Shown here one piece after another: positions 33,693-42,627 of a DNA stretch of 64,000 nt. Below the pieces are notes generated by a model, which ran no database searches, was not told the origin of the DNA, and worked only from the letters and a program-made list of their open reading frames with translations. Origin of the DNA: Mucilaginibacter yixingensis. Its GTDB lineage: Bacteria > Bacteroidota > Bacteroidia > Sphingobacteriales > Sphingobacteriaceae. The stretch is from positions 4,340,001 to 4,404,000 of the forward strand of contig NZ_CP160205.1 of NCBI RefSeq assembly GCF_041080815.1, in the 5' to 3' direction. Every line of letters begins with the position of its first letter. Within the stretch, counting starts at the first letter, position 1. The position numbers were made by a program, and so were the translations under genes.

Positions 33693-35771
33693 ATGAAAAA
33701 TCAATATATAAAACGAGCTTTAGTTAAAGCAGGCTTATGCTTATCGCTTCTGGCCGTAAGCGCCTCATCCTGTAAGCTGGATGAGTTTAATCCCGCCGCT
33801 TTATCAGAACAAAATACCATCAGCAATTTTGCGGGATGGAAAGCATTTCAAACCAATTGTTATACCGGTCTTTGGGGCTCACTTATTGGCTTGCAGTATG
33901 GTCTGGTGTCAGAAGTTGGTACAGATTTGTGGACCTTCTCCTACAACAACCACAATCAGTATAAAGACGTTATGGCTTATGAGGGCTTTACCAACACCTC
34001 GGGTATTATTAATAACGTGTGGACTTTTGCATGGGGATCAATAGAAGACTGCAACAAAGCCATCCAGCTTGCACCTACCCTATCTGATGCTTCTGCCAAT
34101 GCCGCCGATATTAAGGTACTGGTAGCCGAAGCAAAAGTATTGAGAGCCTATTATTATACGGTGATTGTTACCCAGTTTGGCAGCGTTCCGCTCATGACAA
34201 CCGATGATCCGAATAAAACCCTGAGCCCAACACGTACACCTGTCGCTCAAATCTACGCACAGATCATCTCAGATCTTACTACCGCGGCAGCAGATCTTGA
34301 CACAACTCCTTACCAAAACAACGCCGCCCGTGTAACTAAAAAGGCAGCACTGGGCTTATTGGCCCGCGCATACGCTCAGGGCGCCGGCGAAGGACTGCAG
34401 GAAAACGGCAAATCATACTGGCAACGTGCCAAAGAGGTTTGTGATGACCTGATCAACAACAAGGCAGCCTATAATGCAGCTATGTATGATGATTTTGCGC
34501 AAGTGTTTGCTTCTGTCAACAACCGCAACAATATCGAATCGTTGTTTACCGCTTACGGTCTTAACCCGTATGATCCATCATACGATGTGTTCACCGGAAA
34601 TACCAAACCTAACCTTTATTTACATTACTACCCGAAACTGGATGACGCCTTCGGTACCGCTGATGTTTTTAAAAGAAGTGTAAACTCCAATACTTCTAAC
34701 GGGTATTATGGTCGTTTGAATCAGCAATTTGTGGCGCCTACCAAATACCTGATCAACTGCTTTAACGCCAATTATGATAAGCGTTGGGAAAATACCTTTG
34801 TAACTGCTTTTGCCAACTATTCTGGTGTACAAGCTATCAACAGCTTAGGTTCGGGCGCTCCGGCTCCGGCAAACGTAACTTATGCAGCTGCAACGGTTAC
34901 CCTTACCGCTGCCATGTGTACCAAATATGGCATAGACGCATCGCACGTAGGTCAAAAAATCTATCCTTATGCTGATGTGAACGCAAAAAATGCTTCACAA
35001 AACGCTACCTGGCAATACATCCCGATGATCTGGAACAAGGGAGATCATACCGGCAACGCTACTACGGCTTTATCTACAATCCCTAATGCCAACGTAACGC
35101 CATATCCGCTGGACCCAACTGATGATCGTTTCTTTGTTTACCTGAGCAAAACCCCGCTTACTGCAGCAGACAAGGCTACCCGCGTATACGCAACGGTAAA
35201 CATAGATGACATGTTTGATCCGTCTGACCCTACCGGCAGCACCTACAAAGCAGTTGCCGCATCTAACGGGTTGCCAAACGGTGGTGCACTTGCCAACCTT
35301 TTCCCGGCGATGATGAAATTTAACCACAACTTTGACGGCGGATGGCTGGGCGGTAACTTCCAGCAAAAACTGGGTAATATTATGGTAATGCGCATGGCCG
35401 AAGTTTACCTGATTGCTGCCGAATGCTGTTTCCATGGTGCTGGCAGTGCTACCGATGCAGCCAATTACTTGAACGTTTTGCGTAAACGTGCCTGCAGAAA
35501 CCCGGCCGACTTTAATACAGCCACAGGCATGCAGTTAACCACTGCTACCCAAAACGATGTTTTTGACGAATACGCCCGCGAACTGTGTGGCGAGTTTAGC
35601 CGCTGGGCGCTGCTTAAACGCGAGAAAGCTTTTGAAACCCGCCTGGCCACCTATAACAAAACGGCAGCGGTAAACTTTGTTCCGGCTATACATTATAACC
35701 GTCCTATTCCGTTTGCCTTCTTAAACACCATCACTAACGCTGGCGATTTTGGCACAAATGGCTATCAATAG
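33693..35771 (+). CDS. SusD/RagB-family nutrient-binding lipoprotein
   Basis: 692 aa, longer than most SusD proteins (about 500-600). The leader ends in SASSCK, a lipobox-like sequence with Cys at residue 27. The N-terminal helical domain has the typical VWTFAWGSIEDCNKAIQ segment and AEAKVLRAYYY of TPR-like helices. The C-terminus has MRMAEVYLIAAECC and the final GxFxTNGYQ-like end. Surface-exposed lid on the SusC channel. It ends with a strong terminator, so the unit is only two genes. Confidence 0.95.
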   Translation: MKNQYIKRALVKAGLCLSLLAVSASSCKLDEFNPAALSEQNTISNFAGWKAFQTNCYTGLWGSLIGLQYGLVSEVGTDLWTFSYNNHNQYKDVMAYEGFTNTSGIINNVWTFAWGSIEDCNKAIQLAPTLSDASANAADIKVLVAEAKVLRAYYYTVIVTQFGSVPLMTTDDPNKTLSPTRTPVAQIYAQIISDLTTAAADLDTTPYQNNAARVTKKAALGLLARAYAQGAGEGLQENGKSYWQRAKEVCDDLINNKAAYNAAMYDDFAQVFASVNNRNNIESLFTAYGLNPYDPSYDVFTGNTKPNLYLHYYPKLDDAFGTADVFKRSVNSNTSNGYYGRLNQQFVAPTKYLINCFNANYDKRWENTFVTAFANYSGVQAINSLGSGAPAPANVTYAAATVTLTAAMCTKYGIDASHVGQKIYPYADVNAKNASQNATWQYIPMIWNKGDHTGNATTALSTIPNANVTPYPLDPTDDRFFVYLSKTPLTAADKATRVYATVNIDDMFDPSDPTGSTYKAVAASNGLPNGGALANLFPAMMKFNHNFDGGWLGGNFQQKLGNIMVMRMAEVYLIAAECCFHGAGSATDAANYLNVLRKRACRNPADFNTATGMQLTTATQNDVFDEYARELCGEFSRWALLKREKAFETRLATYNKTAAVNFVPAIHYNRPIPFAFLNTITNAGDFGTNGYQ

Positions 35772-35799
35772 TAACAACGGTTAAAGACCGGCTACTTAC

Positions 35800-35842
35800 A
35801 AAAAAGCGCCACCTATCAGCTGATAGGCGGCGCTTTTTTTTG
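35800..35842 (+). terminator. Terminator of the SusC/SusD operon
   Basis: AAAAAAGCGCC and CCTATCAGCTGATAGG stems ending CGGCGCTTTTTTTT: nested hairpin with a long T-run. Confidence 0.92.
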
Positions 35843-35887
35843 GATGAAGATTGCATTTACTTCATCACCAATGTATCTTAAAATGAT

Positions 35888-36283
35888 TTATAACTTCTCA
35901 AAAGACACCTTAGCATTTTTAGGTAAGTTATCTACTCCGGTAAAAAACCAAACGCTCAGAAACGCAGCACTTTCTCCTACCCCTATGTTATGATGCGTAA
36001 CGCCTGTTGATTGCGCACGCTCTTTACCATTTGCATCCAGGTAATGTACTATCATTTGTAAGCTAATGGGCGCCTTTGTGCGGTTCTTTATGGTTGCTTC
36101 AATTTGATAGGTATCGGTAACATCATCATATTGATGGTCTAAACGGGTAACCTCTATACCATGCGTCGGAACACTGACGCTCACCAGCACATGTTTATCT
36201 TGCGATGATTGTCCTGCCTGCGTGGTTGGTTGGCAGCCGCAGCATAAAATCATTAGTCCAGTTATTATAAGTCTTTGGATCAT
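35888..36283 (-). CDS. Small lipoprotein (YcfL/DUF1425-like)
   Basis: 131 aa. The lipobox LMILCCGC gives a lipidated Cys near residue 17. The mature part is beta-rich with the NRTKAPISLQMIVHYLDANG segment, which resembles the DUF1425/YcfL periplasmic lipoprotein fold (Ig-like). Function unknown. It stands alone. Confidence 0.62.
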   Translation of the reverse strand: MIQRLIITGLMILCCGCQPTTQAGQSSQDKHVLVSVSVPTHGIEVTRLDHQYDDVTDTYQIEATIKNRTKAPISLQMIVHYLDANGKERAQSTGVTHHNIGVGESAAFLSVWFFTGVDNLPKNAKVSFEKL

Positions 36284-36344
36284 TCAGTTTCTTTAGAGAC
36301 AAGTTTAACGAACTTTCCTAAATTATCACACGGGGGCAGAAAAC

Positions 36345-36380
36345 AAAGAGGGAGCTAAACATTAAGTCAGCTCCCTCTTT
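36345..36380 (-). terminator. Terminator of the peroxiredoxin gene
   Basis: Perfect 12-bp stem AAAGAGGGAGCT / AGCTCCCTCTTT with a 12-nt loop, followed by TTTG on the minus strand. Confidence 0.88.
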
Positions 36381-36429
36381 TATAGCGTAAGTTTGTTTAG
36401 GCTACCATTTAAACGGCATATGCCCTCAA

Positions 36430-37032
36430 TTACAATGCCTTTACAATAGCCAGCGATTTTTCAACGTGCTCAATCGGCGAAATTTTATCATTAGATGATG
36501 AAAACACGGCAATAATTTTACCGTCTTTACCGATAACATAAGTAGTGCGTGGAATGAAGCCATGATTAACTTCTACACCACGAATGTCTTTCATACCAAA
36601 CTTCGGCGGCGACATAACCAGTCCGTAAGATTCGGCAATTTTGCCACCTGCGTCTGACGCAACGGCAAATTTACCTGCACAGTAATTCGGATCGGCAGAG
36701 AATGTATTCAGGCGCTGGATATCATCACCAGACACCCCAATAATGGTAGCACCGGCCGCAGTAAATTTTTCTTTTTGCTCGGCAAACTCATGTGCTTCGG
36801 CGTCGCAGCCACCGGTATAGGCTGATGGGTAGAAATAAATTACAACAGGGCCTTTAGCAAGCGCTTTTTTTAACGAGAAACTAAACTCTTTGCCAGCCAA
36901 ACTGGCCTGGGCGTTAAATACAGGCGCTACGTCCCCTTTTCCCAGCGTCTTAGATTGGGCAAAGCCAAATTGGCTGATCAATAGCGAACAGCTGAAAATT
37001 AGAAATGACAGGCAATAATACTTTTTCAACAT
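36430..37032 (-). CDS. Secreted peroxiredoxin (Bcp/PrxQ-like)
   Basis: 200 aa from the ATG at 37032, giving a signal peptide that ends FGFAQS; an ATG 13 codons upstream is also in frame. The AhpC/TSA thioredoxin fold is clear: GDVAPVFNAQ, then VIYFYPSAYTGGCDAEAHEF containing the peroxidatic Cys in the PxxxTxxC motif, and GVSGDD. There is a second Cys near YCAGKF. It reduces peroxides in the periplasm or cell envelope, an unusual location for a PrxQ-type enzyme but common in this phylum. Confidence 0.85.
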   Translation of the reverse strand: MLKKYYCLSFLIFSCSLLISQFGFAQSKTLGKGDVAPVFNAQASLAGKEFSFSLKKALAKGPVVIYFYPSAYTGGCDAEAHEFAEQKEKFTAAGATIIGVSGDDIQRLNTFSADPNYCAGKFAVASDAGGKIAESYGLVMSPPKFGMKDIRGVEVNHGFIPRTTYVIGKDGKIIAVFSSSNDKISPIEHVEKSLAIVKAL

Positions 37033-37354
37033 GGCGAGATTATTTTGATTTACTAATCGTGTTACAATCAAAGCTACGATAGAAACAGCGAATAGGTTTA
37101 TCGGTCATTAAAATTTTACCACGGTTTTTACATTGCTACTACGTAATTATTGCTGCCCCCTTTTTTTATTAAAGCCAGTAACCATTCTTCTATCGTGGCG
37201 GCGCCCCCAAGGCCAAACAGGGTCAACCCCTAAGTTTACAGCAGAAATGATTCCCCAAGACTGCGGCTACAAGGATAACTTACGCAAGTAAGACAACCTT
37301 TATGACAGATAAGACGTATTTTCAATACATCCAACGCCAGTTATTTTTAAGACC
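37033..37354. other. Intergenic region without recognised features
   Basis: About 320 bp between divergent genes. There is a C-rich/T-rich stretch around 37155-37170. No ORF, repeat or convincing promoter was found. Confidence 0.4.
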
Positions 37355-38527
37355 ATGACCTTTTTTTCTGACAGGCTTTCTTTCCGATCATATATACCTA
37401 TCCTGTTTTATTTGCTTATGCTGCTTGGGGTGAGTATAGTATCTTACAAAAAACCGAGTTACAATTGGGATATGCTGGCCTATGCCGCCGTGGTGCTTCA
37501 ATATAATCATCAGGAAAAAGACGTTCATCAGCAGGTTTACCAATTAGCGGCACAACAGCTACCGGCAAATACTTATAACACACTGGCCGGCGGTTCGAAT
37601 CTGCTTAGAAAAAGATGGGCCAGTGATGCAGGCGCATTCCGCCAGGTACTGCCTTTTTACGTGGTTAAGCCGCTTTACACAATAATGGTTTATTCCCTCT
37701 TTAAGCTAGGGTTCCCTGTCTATAAAGCAACGGTGATACCCTCCATACTTGCATACCTGCTGACGGGTATTCTGTTATTGGTTTGGATGAGCAGACATTT
37801 GAAAATAGTGCCCGCAACCCTCATTTGTGCGACAATTATGTTGCTACCGCCAATACTGGAAGCCGCTACACTTTCAACACCGGACTTTTTAGCCGGAATG
37901 CTCTTATTCTACGCCATTTATTTTCTAACAGAGGTTGAATCAATAAACGGATTCTTTTTATTAAGCCTCCTGTCGGTTATGAGCAGGATCGATTTCATTT
38001 TACCATTAATGGTTTTGCTTATATCTCATACGCTCGTAATCAAATCTCTTTCTATTAGAAAGACGATCTTTTTGATGAGCGTTGCTGTGATCACTTACTT
38101 ATTGATCTCCTATAATGCGCACAGTTACGGTTGGAATATATTGTACTTTCCATCATTTATAAACACACTCAATCTACATCACAACGTGCAATCGGTTTTT
38201 ACGATAAAAGATTATTGGGAGATCTTAAAAGCACAGATCATGACCGGGCTTTATCATTCACACTGCGCATGGTTGCTATTGATCAGCATACTTACGTTGC
38301 TCCAAAGCAATAAGCTCGAATTGAAAAGCAGCAAACACGTTTTGATCTTAGGCTCTTTATTAGTGGCGCTAGCGGTCAGATTTTTATTGCAGCCGGTAAT
38401 TGCAGACCGCTTTTACATCGGGTACTACATGGTTTTTCTTTGCCTGTTCATCATTAAGCTTTTTTCGCGTCTTACAGACGAAGCAAGAATGAAAATAGCG
38501 ACAAAGCAAAATGATTTTGTTAAGTAA
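37355..38527 (+). CDS. Multi-pass membrane protein, possibly GT-C-type glycosyltransferase
   Basis: 390 aa with about nine or ten membrane helices and a long first periplasmic loop. That loop begins KKPSYNWDMLAYAAVV. An Asp at this place, just after the first helix, is the layout of GT-C lipid-linked sugar transferases (inference). No soluble catalytic motif. Alternative: an uncharacterised polymer transporter. It stands alone. Confidence 0.5.
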   Translation: MTFFSDRLSFRSYIPILFYLLMLLGVSIVSYKKPSYNWDMLAYAAVVLQYNHQEKDVHQQVYQLAAQQLPANTYNTLAGGSNLLRKRWASDAGAFRQVLPFYVVKPLYTIMVYSLFKLGFPVYKATVIPSILAYLLTGILLLVWMSRHLKIVPATLICATIMLLPPILEAATLSTPDFLAGMLLFYAIYFLTEVESINGFFLLSLLSVMSRIDFILPLMVLLISHTLVIKSLSIRKTIFLMSVAVITYLLISYNAHSYGWNILYFPSFINTLNLHHNVQSVFTIKDYWEILKAQIMTGLYHSHCAWLLLISILTLLQSNKLELKSSKHVLILGSLLVALAVRFLLQPVIADRFYIGYYMVFLCLFIIKLFSRLTDEARMKIATKQNDFVK

Positions 38528-38556
38528 AACCGGGGCCGACCAAAAACTACACCTCG

Positions 38557-38774
38557 TTAATTAACTCAAGTTGCGGGTTAGGTGTATTGTGTGATTTAAA
38601 AATCTTGTCATTGCGAGCAGGATTGTGGGAAAGGACAGAGCGCGAAGCAATCTCGTCGCATGCTCAACCATAGGACGAGATTGCTTCGTCACCCTTCTGC
38701 AAAATCCCCACCGTTCCTCGCAATGACAAAATCTTATATATATTTTTGATAAACCCGCGACTTGAGTTAATTAA
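38557..38774. mobile_element. MITE-like element with 23-bp terminal inverted repeats
   Basis: 218 bp. Outer arms TTAATTAACTCAAGTTGCGG (continuing GTT) at 38557-38579 and their complement at 38752-38774 match at 22 of 23 positions. Inside are arms of the GTCATTGCGAG family (TCTTGTCATTGCGAG / CTCGCAATGACAAAATCTT) and GAAGCAATCTCGTC facing GACGAGATTGCTTC. No ORF. It fills the 38528-38850 gap. Confidence 0.65.
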
Positions 38775-38850
38775 TATTTTGAAGACAACTTCAACTATTC
38801 CCATCGCCGCACCCCGCGGCCGGATCTTATAAAATTGATACTTTTACTCC

Positions 38851-39447
38851 ATGTCAGAGAGCACAACAGAAATAGAACTATTAAGAACTATTTTAGGATC
38901 TGCCGGTATGAAACCGGAAGCGTTTGATCTATCATTACCTTACTGGAAATTAAAACAGTATAAGAAAGGTGAGTTTTATAACGAATATAAAAACGTTTGT
39001 AAGCACCTTGGGTTTGTTGTTAGTGGCGTATTCAGAATTTACCGGGCCAATACCGATACCGGTGAAGAAAAGAACATGCTGTTTTTTACTGATCATCAGT
39101 TTGTAGCATCTTATAAAAGCTTTCTGGCGCAAACTGCCTGCGATTATTATACCGAAGCAATGGTTGATTCGCTTATACTATATATACACATTGACCACCT
39201 CAATGAACTTTACGGGCAATCGCACCAGTGGGAGCGTTTTGGAAGAATTGTAGCCGAAACTGCTTTTCATGAGGTGATGGCTAATACCGAAGGTTTCTTG
39301 TTTAAAACACCGGAGGACCGCTACCGGGAAATGATGGAAAAGCATCCGAATATTTTTAATTCGGTACCACTTTATCATATCGCCTCTTATCTGGGCATCC
39401 AGGGACCATCGCTCAGCCGGATTCGTAAAAGAATGGTTGGGAAATAA
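38851..39447 (+). CDS. Crp/Fnr-family transcriptional regulator
   Basis: 198 aa. The N-terminal cyclic-nucleotide-binding-like beta-barrel (about 20-120) includes GFVVSGVFRIY and FTDHQFVASYKSF. The C-terminal part has DRYREMMEKHPNIFNSVPLYHIASYLGIQGPSLSRIRKRM, a short helix-turn-helix. Typical of the Bacteroidetes regulators that bind no cAMP. It stands upstream of an alpha/beta hydrolase and an OsmC gene, which it may control (inference). Confidence 0.88.
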   Translation: MSESTTEIELLRTILGSAGMKPEAFDLSLPYWKLKQYKKGEFYNEYKNVCKHLGFVVSGVFRIYRANTDTGEEKNMLFFTDHQFVASYKSFLAQTACDYYTEAMVDSLILYIHIDHLNELYGQSHQWERFGRIVAETAFHEVMANTEGFLFKTPEDRYREMMEKHPNIFNSVPLYHIASYLGIQGPSLSRIRKRMVGK

Positions 39448-39595
39448 CATTCGTTAGCCAGCCGTCAACTTTCTGACTTGCCGAAATCCTTTAAAAACTT
39501 TTTTAGCGGATTTTTCGATTTTAACCTGGGTTAAAATTATCCAGCGTATATAGTCGGATGTTTGTGGTGTCCTAAACAATTAGGCATTACAAAAC

Positions 39596-40390
39596 ATGAA
39601 AACAGCAATAATAATGATGGCAATGAGTGTATTAGGTTTTACTGCTCAAGCCAAAGAAACAACCAGCAAAAACGCTAAAACAATTGTACTTGTACACGGA
39701 GCATGGTCTGACGCATCTTCCTGGGATGCGGTAACACCACTGCTAAAAGCCCAGGGCGAAGAGGTGATCAACGTTAATCTTGCAGGCCACGGAAAAGATA
39801 CCACCTCATTTGCCGGCATCACCTTTCAAACTTATGTTGATCAGGTAAAAGCAGCTATCGGCACCCGCACTAATGTGGTTTTGGTGGGCCATAGTTTTGC
39901 CGGACTGGTAATTAGCCAGGTTGCTGAAGAAGAACCCGCACAGGTTAAAGAACTGATCTTCCTGGCAGCAGCTTTGCCGCACAATGGCGACAGCCTTTTG
40001 TCGCTAGCCAAAGGCGACCCGGCATCTCATATCGGCAAATCCCTTACTATCGATCAGGAACATGGCGCAGCCATCATCGCAAAAGATGCTGTAGCCGATA
40101 TCTTCGCCGCCGATGCACCACAGCAAGTTCAGGAATATATTGCCGCTAACCTAAAACCGGAACCGCTGGCACCACTGGCCACACCCGTACGCCTAACTGA
40201 GAAAAATTACGGCAGCATCAAAAAAGTTTATATCCATACCGTTAATGACCATGCCATCAGCTACCCGGCACAACAGTACATGGTAAAAAACAGCAAAGTG
40301 GCTAAAGTATATACCCTGCAAAGCAGCCATACCCCTTTCATTTCTATGCCAGATAAACTGGCTGCCATATTAATTGCCGAAAGCAAATAA
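39596..40390 (+). CDS. Secreted alpha/beta hydrolase
   Basis: 264 aa with a signal peptide (MKTAIIMMAMSVLGFTAQA). The fold is that of the small esterase/hydroxynitrile-lyase-like hydrolases: oxyanion motif VLVHGAWSDASSWD, nucleophile Ser in VGHSFAGLV (near residue 98), and catalytic His in SSHTPFIS (near 247). Substrate unknown. It precedes the OsmC gene by 43 bp in the same direction. Confidence 0.85.
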   Translation: MKTAIIMMAMSVLGFTAQAKETTSKNAKTIVLVHGAWSDASSWDAVTPLLKAQGEEVINVNLAGHGKDTTSFAGITFQTYVDQVKAAIGTRTNVVLVGHSFAGLVISQVAEEEPAQVKELIFLAAALPHNGDSLLSLAKGDPASHIGKSLTIDQEHGAAIIAKDAVADIFAADAPQQVQEYIAANLKPEPLAPLATPVRLTEKNYGSIKKVYIHTVNDHAISYPAQQYMVKNSKVAKVYTLQSSHTPFISMPDKLAAILIAESK

Positions 40391-40433
40391 CCATTAAACA
40401 ATTGAACTTAAAATTATTAAGACAAAAAAGACC

Positions 40434-40853
40434 ATGAAACGTATAGCAAAAGCACATTGGAACGGCACCTTACAAGAAGGTAAAGGAGAAATTAGCACAC
40501 AAAGCACCGTGCTTAATCAAACACAATACTCATTTAAAACCCGCTTTGCTGATGGCATTGGCACTAACCCGGAAGAACTAATTGCGGCCGCACACGCTGG
40601 TTGCTTTTCAATGGCCCTTAGCGCAACATTAGCACATCATAACATCACCGCCGGCGATATTTTTACTACAGCAACTGTAGATCTTGATATGCAGGCATTA
40701 AGCATAACAGGTATTCACCTGGACTTACAAGCCAGTGTAATTGAAGGTGTAGATGAAGCAATATTTACCGAAATTGCTGAAGGCGCAAAGGCACATTGCA
40801 TTATCTCAAAAGCATTGAATGTGCCAATTACATTAAGCGTTATTTACGCTTAA
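40434..40853 (+). CDS. OsmC/Ohr-family peroxiredoxin
   Basis: 139 aa. Cys-based thiol peroxidase acting on organic hydroperoxides. The two catalytic Cys are visible: HAGCFSMALS (near residue 59) and KAHCIISKAL (near 122). FADGIGTNPEELIAAAHAGC is the OsmC-subfamily signature. It follows the hydrolase gene by 43 bp and ends in a terminator, so the two may form an oxidative/solvent-stress unit. Confidence 0.92.
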   Translation: MKRIAKAHWNGTLQEGKGEISTQSTVLNQTQYSFKTRFADGIGTNPEELIAAAHAGCFSMALSATLAHHNITAGDIFTTATVDLDMQALSITGIHLDLQASVIEGVDEAIFTEIAEGAKAHCIISKALNVPITLSVIYA

Positions 40854-40884
40854 TATTTATAAAAACGCGGTCTATCACAACAAC

Positions 40885-40919
40885 AAAAAGCCTCTCAGAT
40901 CATCTCTAAGAGGCTTTTT
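40885..40919 (+). terminator. Terminator after the OsmC gene
   Basis: Stem AAAAAGCCTCT / AGAGGCTTTTT with a 13-nt loop. Its sequence closely resembles the terminator at 43901-43937. Confidence 0.88.
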
Positions 40920-41032
40920 CTTTCCCGGCGACCCCAATTGGGGCTAAACTTGAATCGCTTAATTCATAATCTGTATAGCTGAGGCAGCATCAATCTTGGT
41001 GTTAATGCGCCATTGATCTTTAGTATTTATGG

Positions 41033-41791
41033 TTAAAAACCGTACATCCCGCCCGAAACGGAAATCTGCTCTCCGGTGATCCAGGCTGCATCATCGGAAG
41101 CAAGGAATACAACCGCTTTGGCAATATCAGCCGGCTGCCCCCTGCGTCCCAGCGGCGTATTAGCAATAAACATTTTCTCGTAATCACTGCCTTTGGTCAC
41201 ACCTGCGCTGGTTGCGCCCTCTGTTTCGGTTGCGCCCGGCAAAACCGAATTGATACGAACGTTTTTTGAACCCAATTCTTTCGACAGCGCGATAGTAAAG
41301 GCATCCAGAGCTGCCTTCGTTGAAGAGTATAACGAAGCCATCGGCAGCGGATATTTGCTTGCGCCTGAACTGATATTTATAATATTGCCGCCTCTATCAC
41401 CGAAAAGTTTCAAAGCGGCCTGGATGGTCAGTATTGGCCCTAACACGTTAACATTGAAACTCTGATGAAAGGAATCAACTGAAATTTGCTCAATCGGTGC
41501 GTATCCTTGTGCAACCGCGTTGTTGACGAGGATATCCAGCGAGCCAAAAGCTTGCTTGGTTTCTTCGAACAACCTGGCTACATCAGCTTCTTTGGACACA
41601 TCCGCCTGTACGGCAATGGCCACGCCGCCGTTTTCCGTGATTTCCCTAACTACTTTGTTTGCGCCTTCCTTACTTGAGGCATAATTCACGACAACCTTTG
41701 CGCCTTCTGCTGCAAAGTATTTTGCGATAGATGCGCCTATTCCTTTTGAAGCGCCGGTAACTATCGCAACTTTATTTTCTAATTTTTTCAC
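41033..41791 (-). CDS. SDR family oxidoreductase
   Basis: 252 aa. Classical SDR with TGASKGIGASIA (11-22), VNYASS after beta-2 (NADPH-type), NNAVAQG, the Ser in INISSGASK, and YSSTKAALDAF (Tyr/Lys catalytic pair). It ends with the WITGEQISVSGGMYGF signature of FabG-like members. Second gene of an SDR pair, 16 bp after the first. Confidence 0.9.
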   Translation of the reverse strand: MKKLENKVAIVTGASKGIGASIAKYFAAEGAKVVVNYASSKEGANKVVREITENGGVAIAVQADVSKEADVARLFEETKQAFGSLDILVNNAVAQGYAPIEQISVDSFHQSFNVNVLGPILTIQAALKLFGDRGGNIINISSGASKYPLPMASLYSSTKAALDAFTIALSKELGSKNVRINSVLPGATETEGATSAGVTKGSDYEKMFIANTPLGRRGQPADIAKAVVFLASDDAAWITGEQISVSGGMYGF

Positions 41792-41807
41792 TTTGAAATC
41801 TTTATAG

Positions 41808-42560
41808 TTATTTAGCTAAATAAGTCATACCGCCATCAACCAACAGCTCGGCACCAAGCAGGAATGAAGAATCGTTTGAAGCCAGAAAAACGGCAGTTTT
41901 ACCGATGTCGGACGGTTGTCCGATCCGGCCTACAGGCATTTGACTGGCAAAATGCTGTTTGACTGCTTCAATTTGTTCTGCAGGAATGAACTTGTCAAAT
42001 GCCGGGGTATCGGTTGTCCCTGGTGTAATTACATTGGCCCTGATCTTTCTGCCTAAAAGGTCGCTTGAAAATCCTTTTGCAAAATAGATAACAGCTGCTT
42101 TGGCAGCGCCATATAGAGTGAATGACGGATAGGCGCGGTGAGCGGCATTTGATCCGATCAAAATAATAGAACCACCATCATTCATGTATGGCAGCGCTTT
42201 TTGAACGGTGAAATAAACACTTTTCAGGTTCAGGTCGATGGCCTTATCAAAATCGGCTTCGCCAAATGTTTCTACAGTGCCTACCGCTCCGCCACCTGCA
42301 TTGGCTACTACCACATCTATTTTGCCAAATTTTTCAGCTGTTGCCGCAAAAACCTTTTCCAAATCGGCCACCTTAGTCACATCGGCATTGATGGCGATAA
42401 AACCATCGCCGAGCAGAGCCGCAGCACGGTCCAAAGTTTCCTGGTTTCTGCCGACAATGGCGCCGGAAGCGCCTTCGTTTTTAAATGCTTCAGCAATACC
42501 AAAGCCGATGCCGCTATTACCACCGGTAATCACGACAATTTTATTTTTCAATTTTTCCAT
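41808..42560 (-). CDS. SDR family oxidoreductase
   Basis: 250 aa. TGGNSGIGFGIA (13-24), VVANAGGG, Ser in IILIGSNAA, YGAAKAAVIYF (catalytic Tyr/Lys). The end SSFLLGAELLVDGGMTYL is FabG-like. Preceded by a Crp/Fnr-family gene (67 bp) and followed by another SDR (16 bp), so all three look co-transcribed. Confidence 0.9.
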   Translation of the reverse strand: MEKLKNKIVVITGGNSGIGFGIAEAFKNEGASGAIVGRNQETLDRAAALLGDGFIAINADVTKVADLEKVFAATAEKFGKIDVVVANAGGGAVGTVETFGEADFDKAIDLNLKSVYFTVQKALPYMNDGGSIILIGSNAAHRAYPSFTLYGAAKAAVIYFAKGFSSDLLGRKIRANVITPGTTDTPAFDKFIPAEQIEAVKQHFASQMPVGRIGQPSDIGKTAVFLASNDSSFLLGAELLVDGGMTYLAK

Positions 42561-42627
42561 AACACAAAACTGCCAGGTCTTAATGACCTGCGCATTGATA
42601 TGTATCAGGAAATATCCTTGATCTAAA

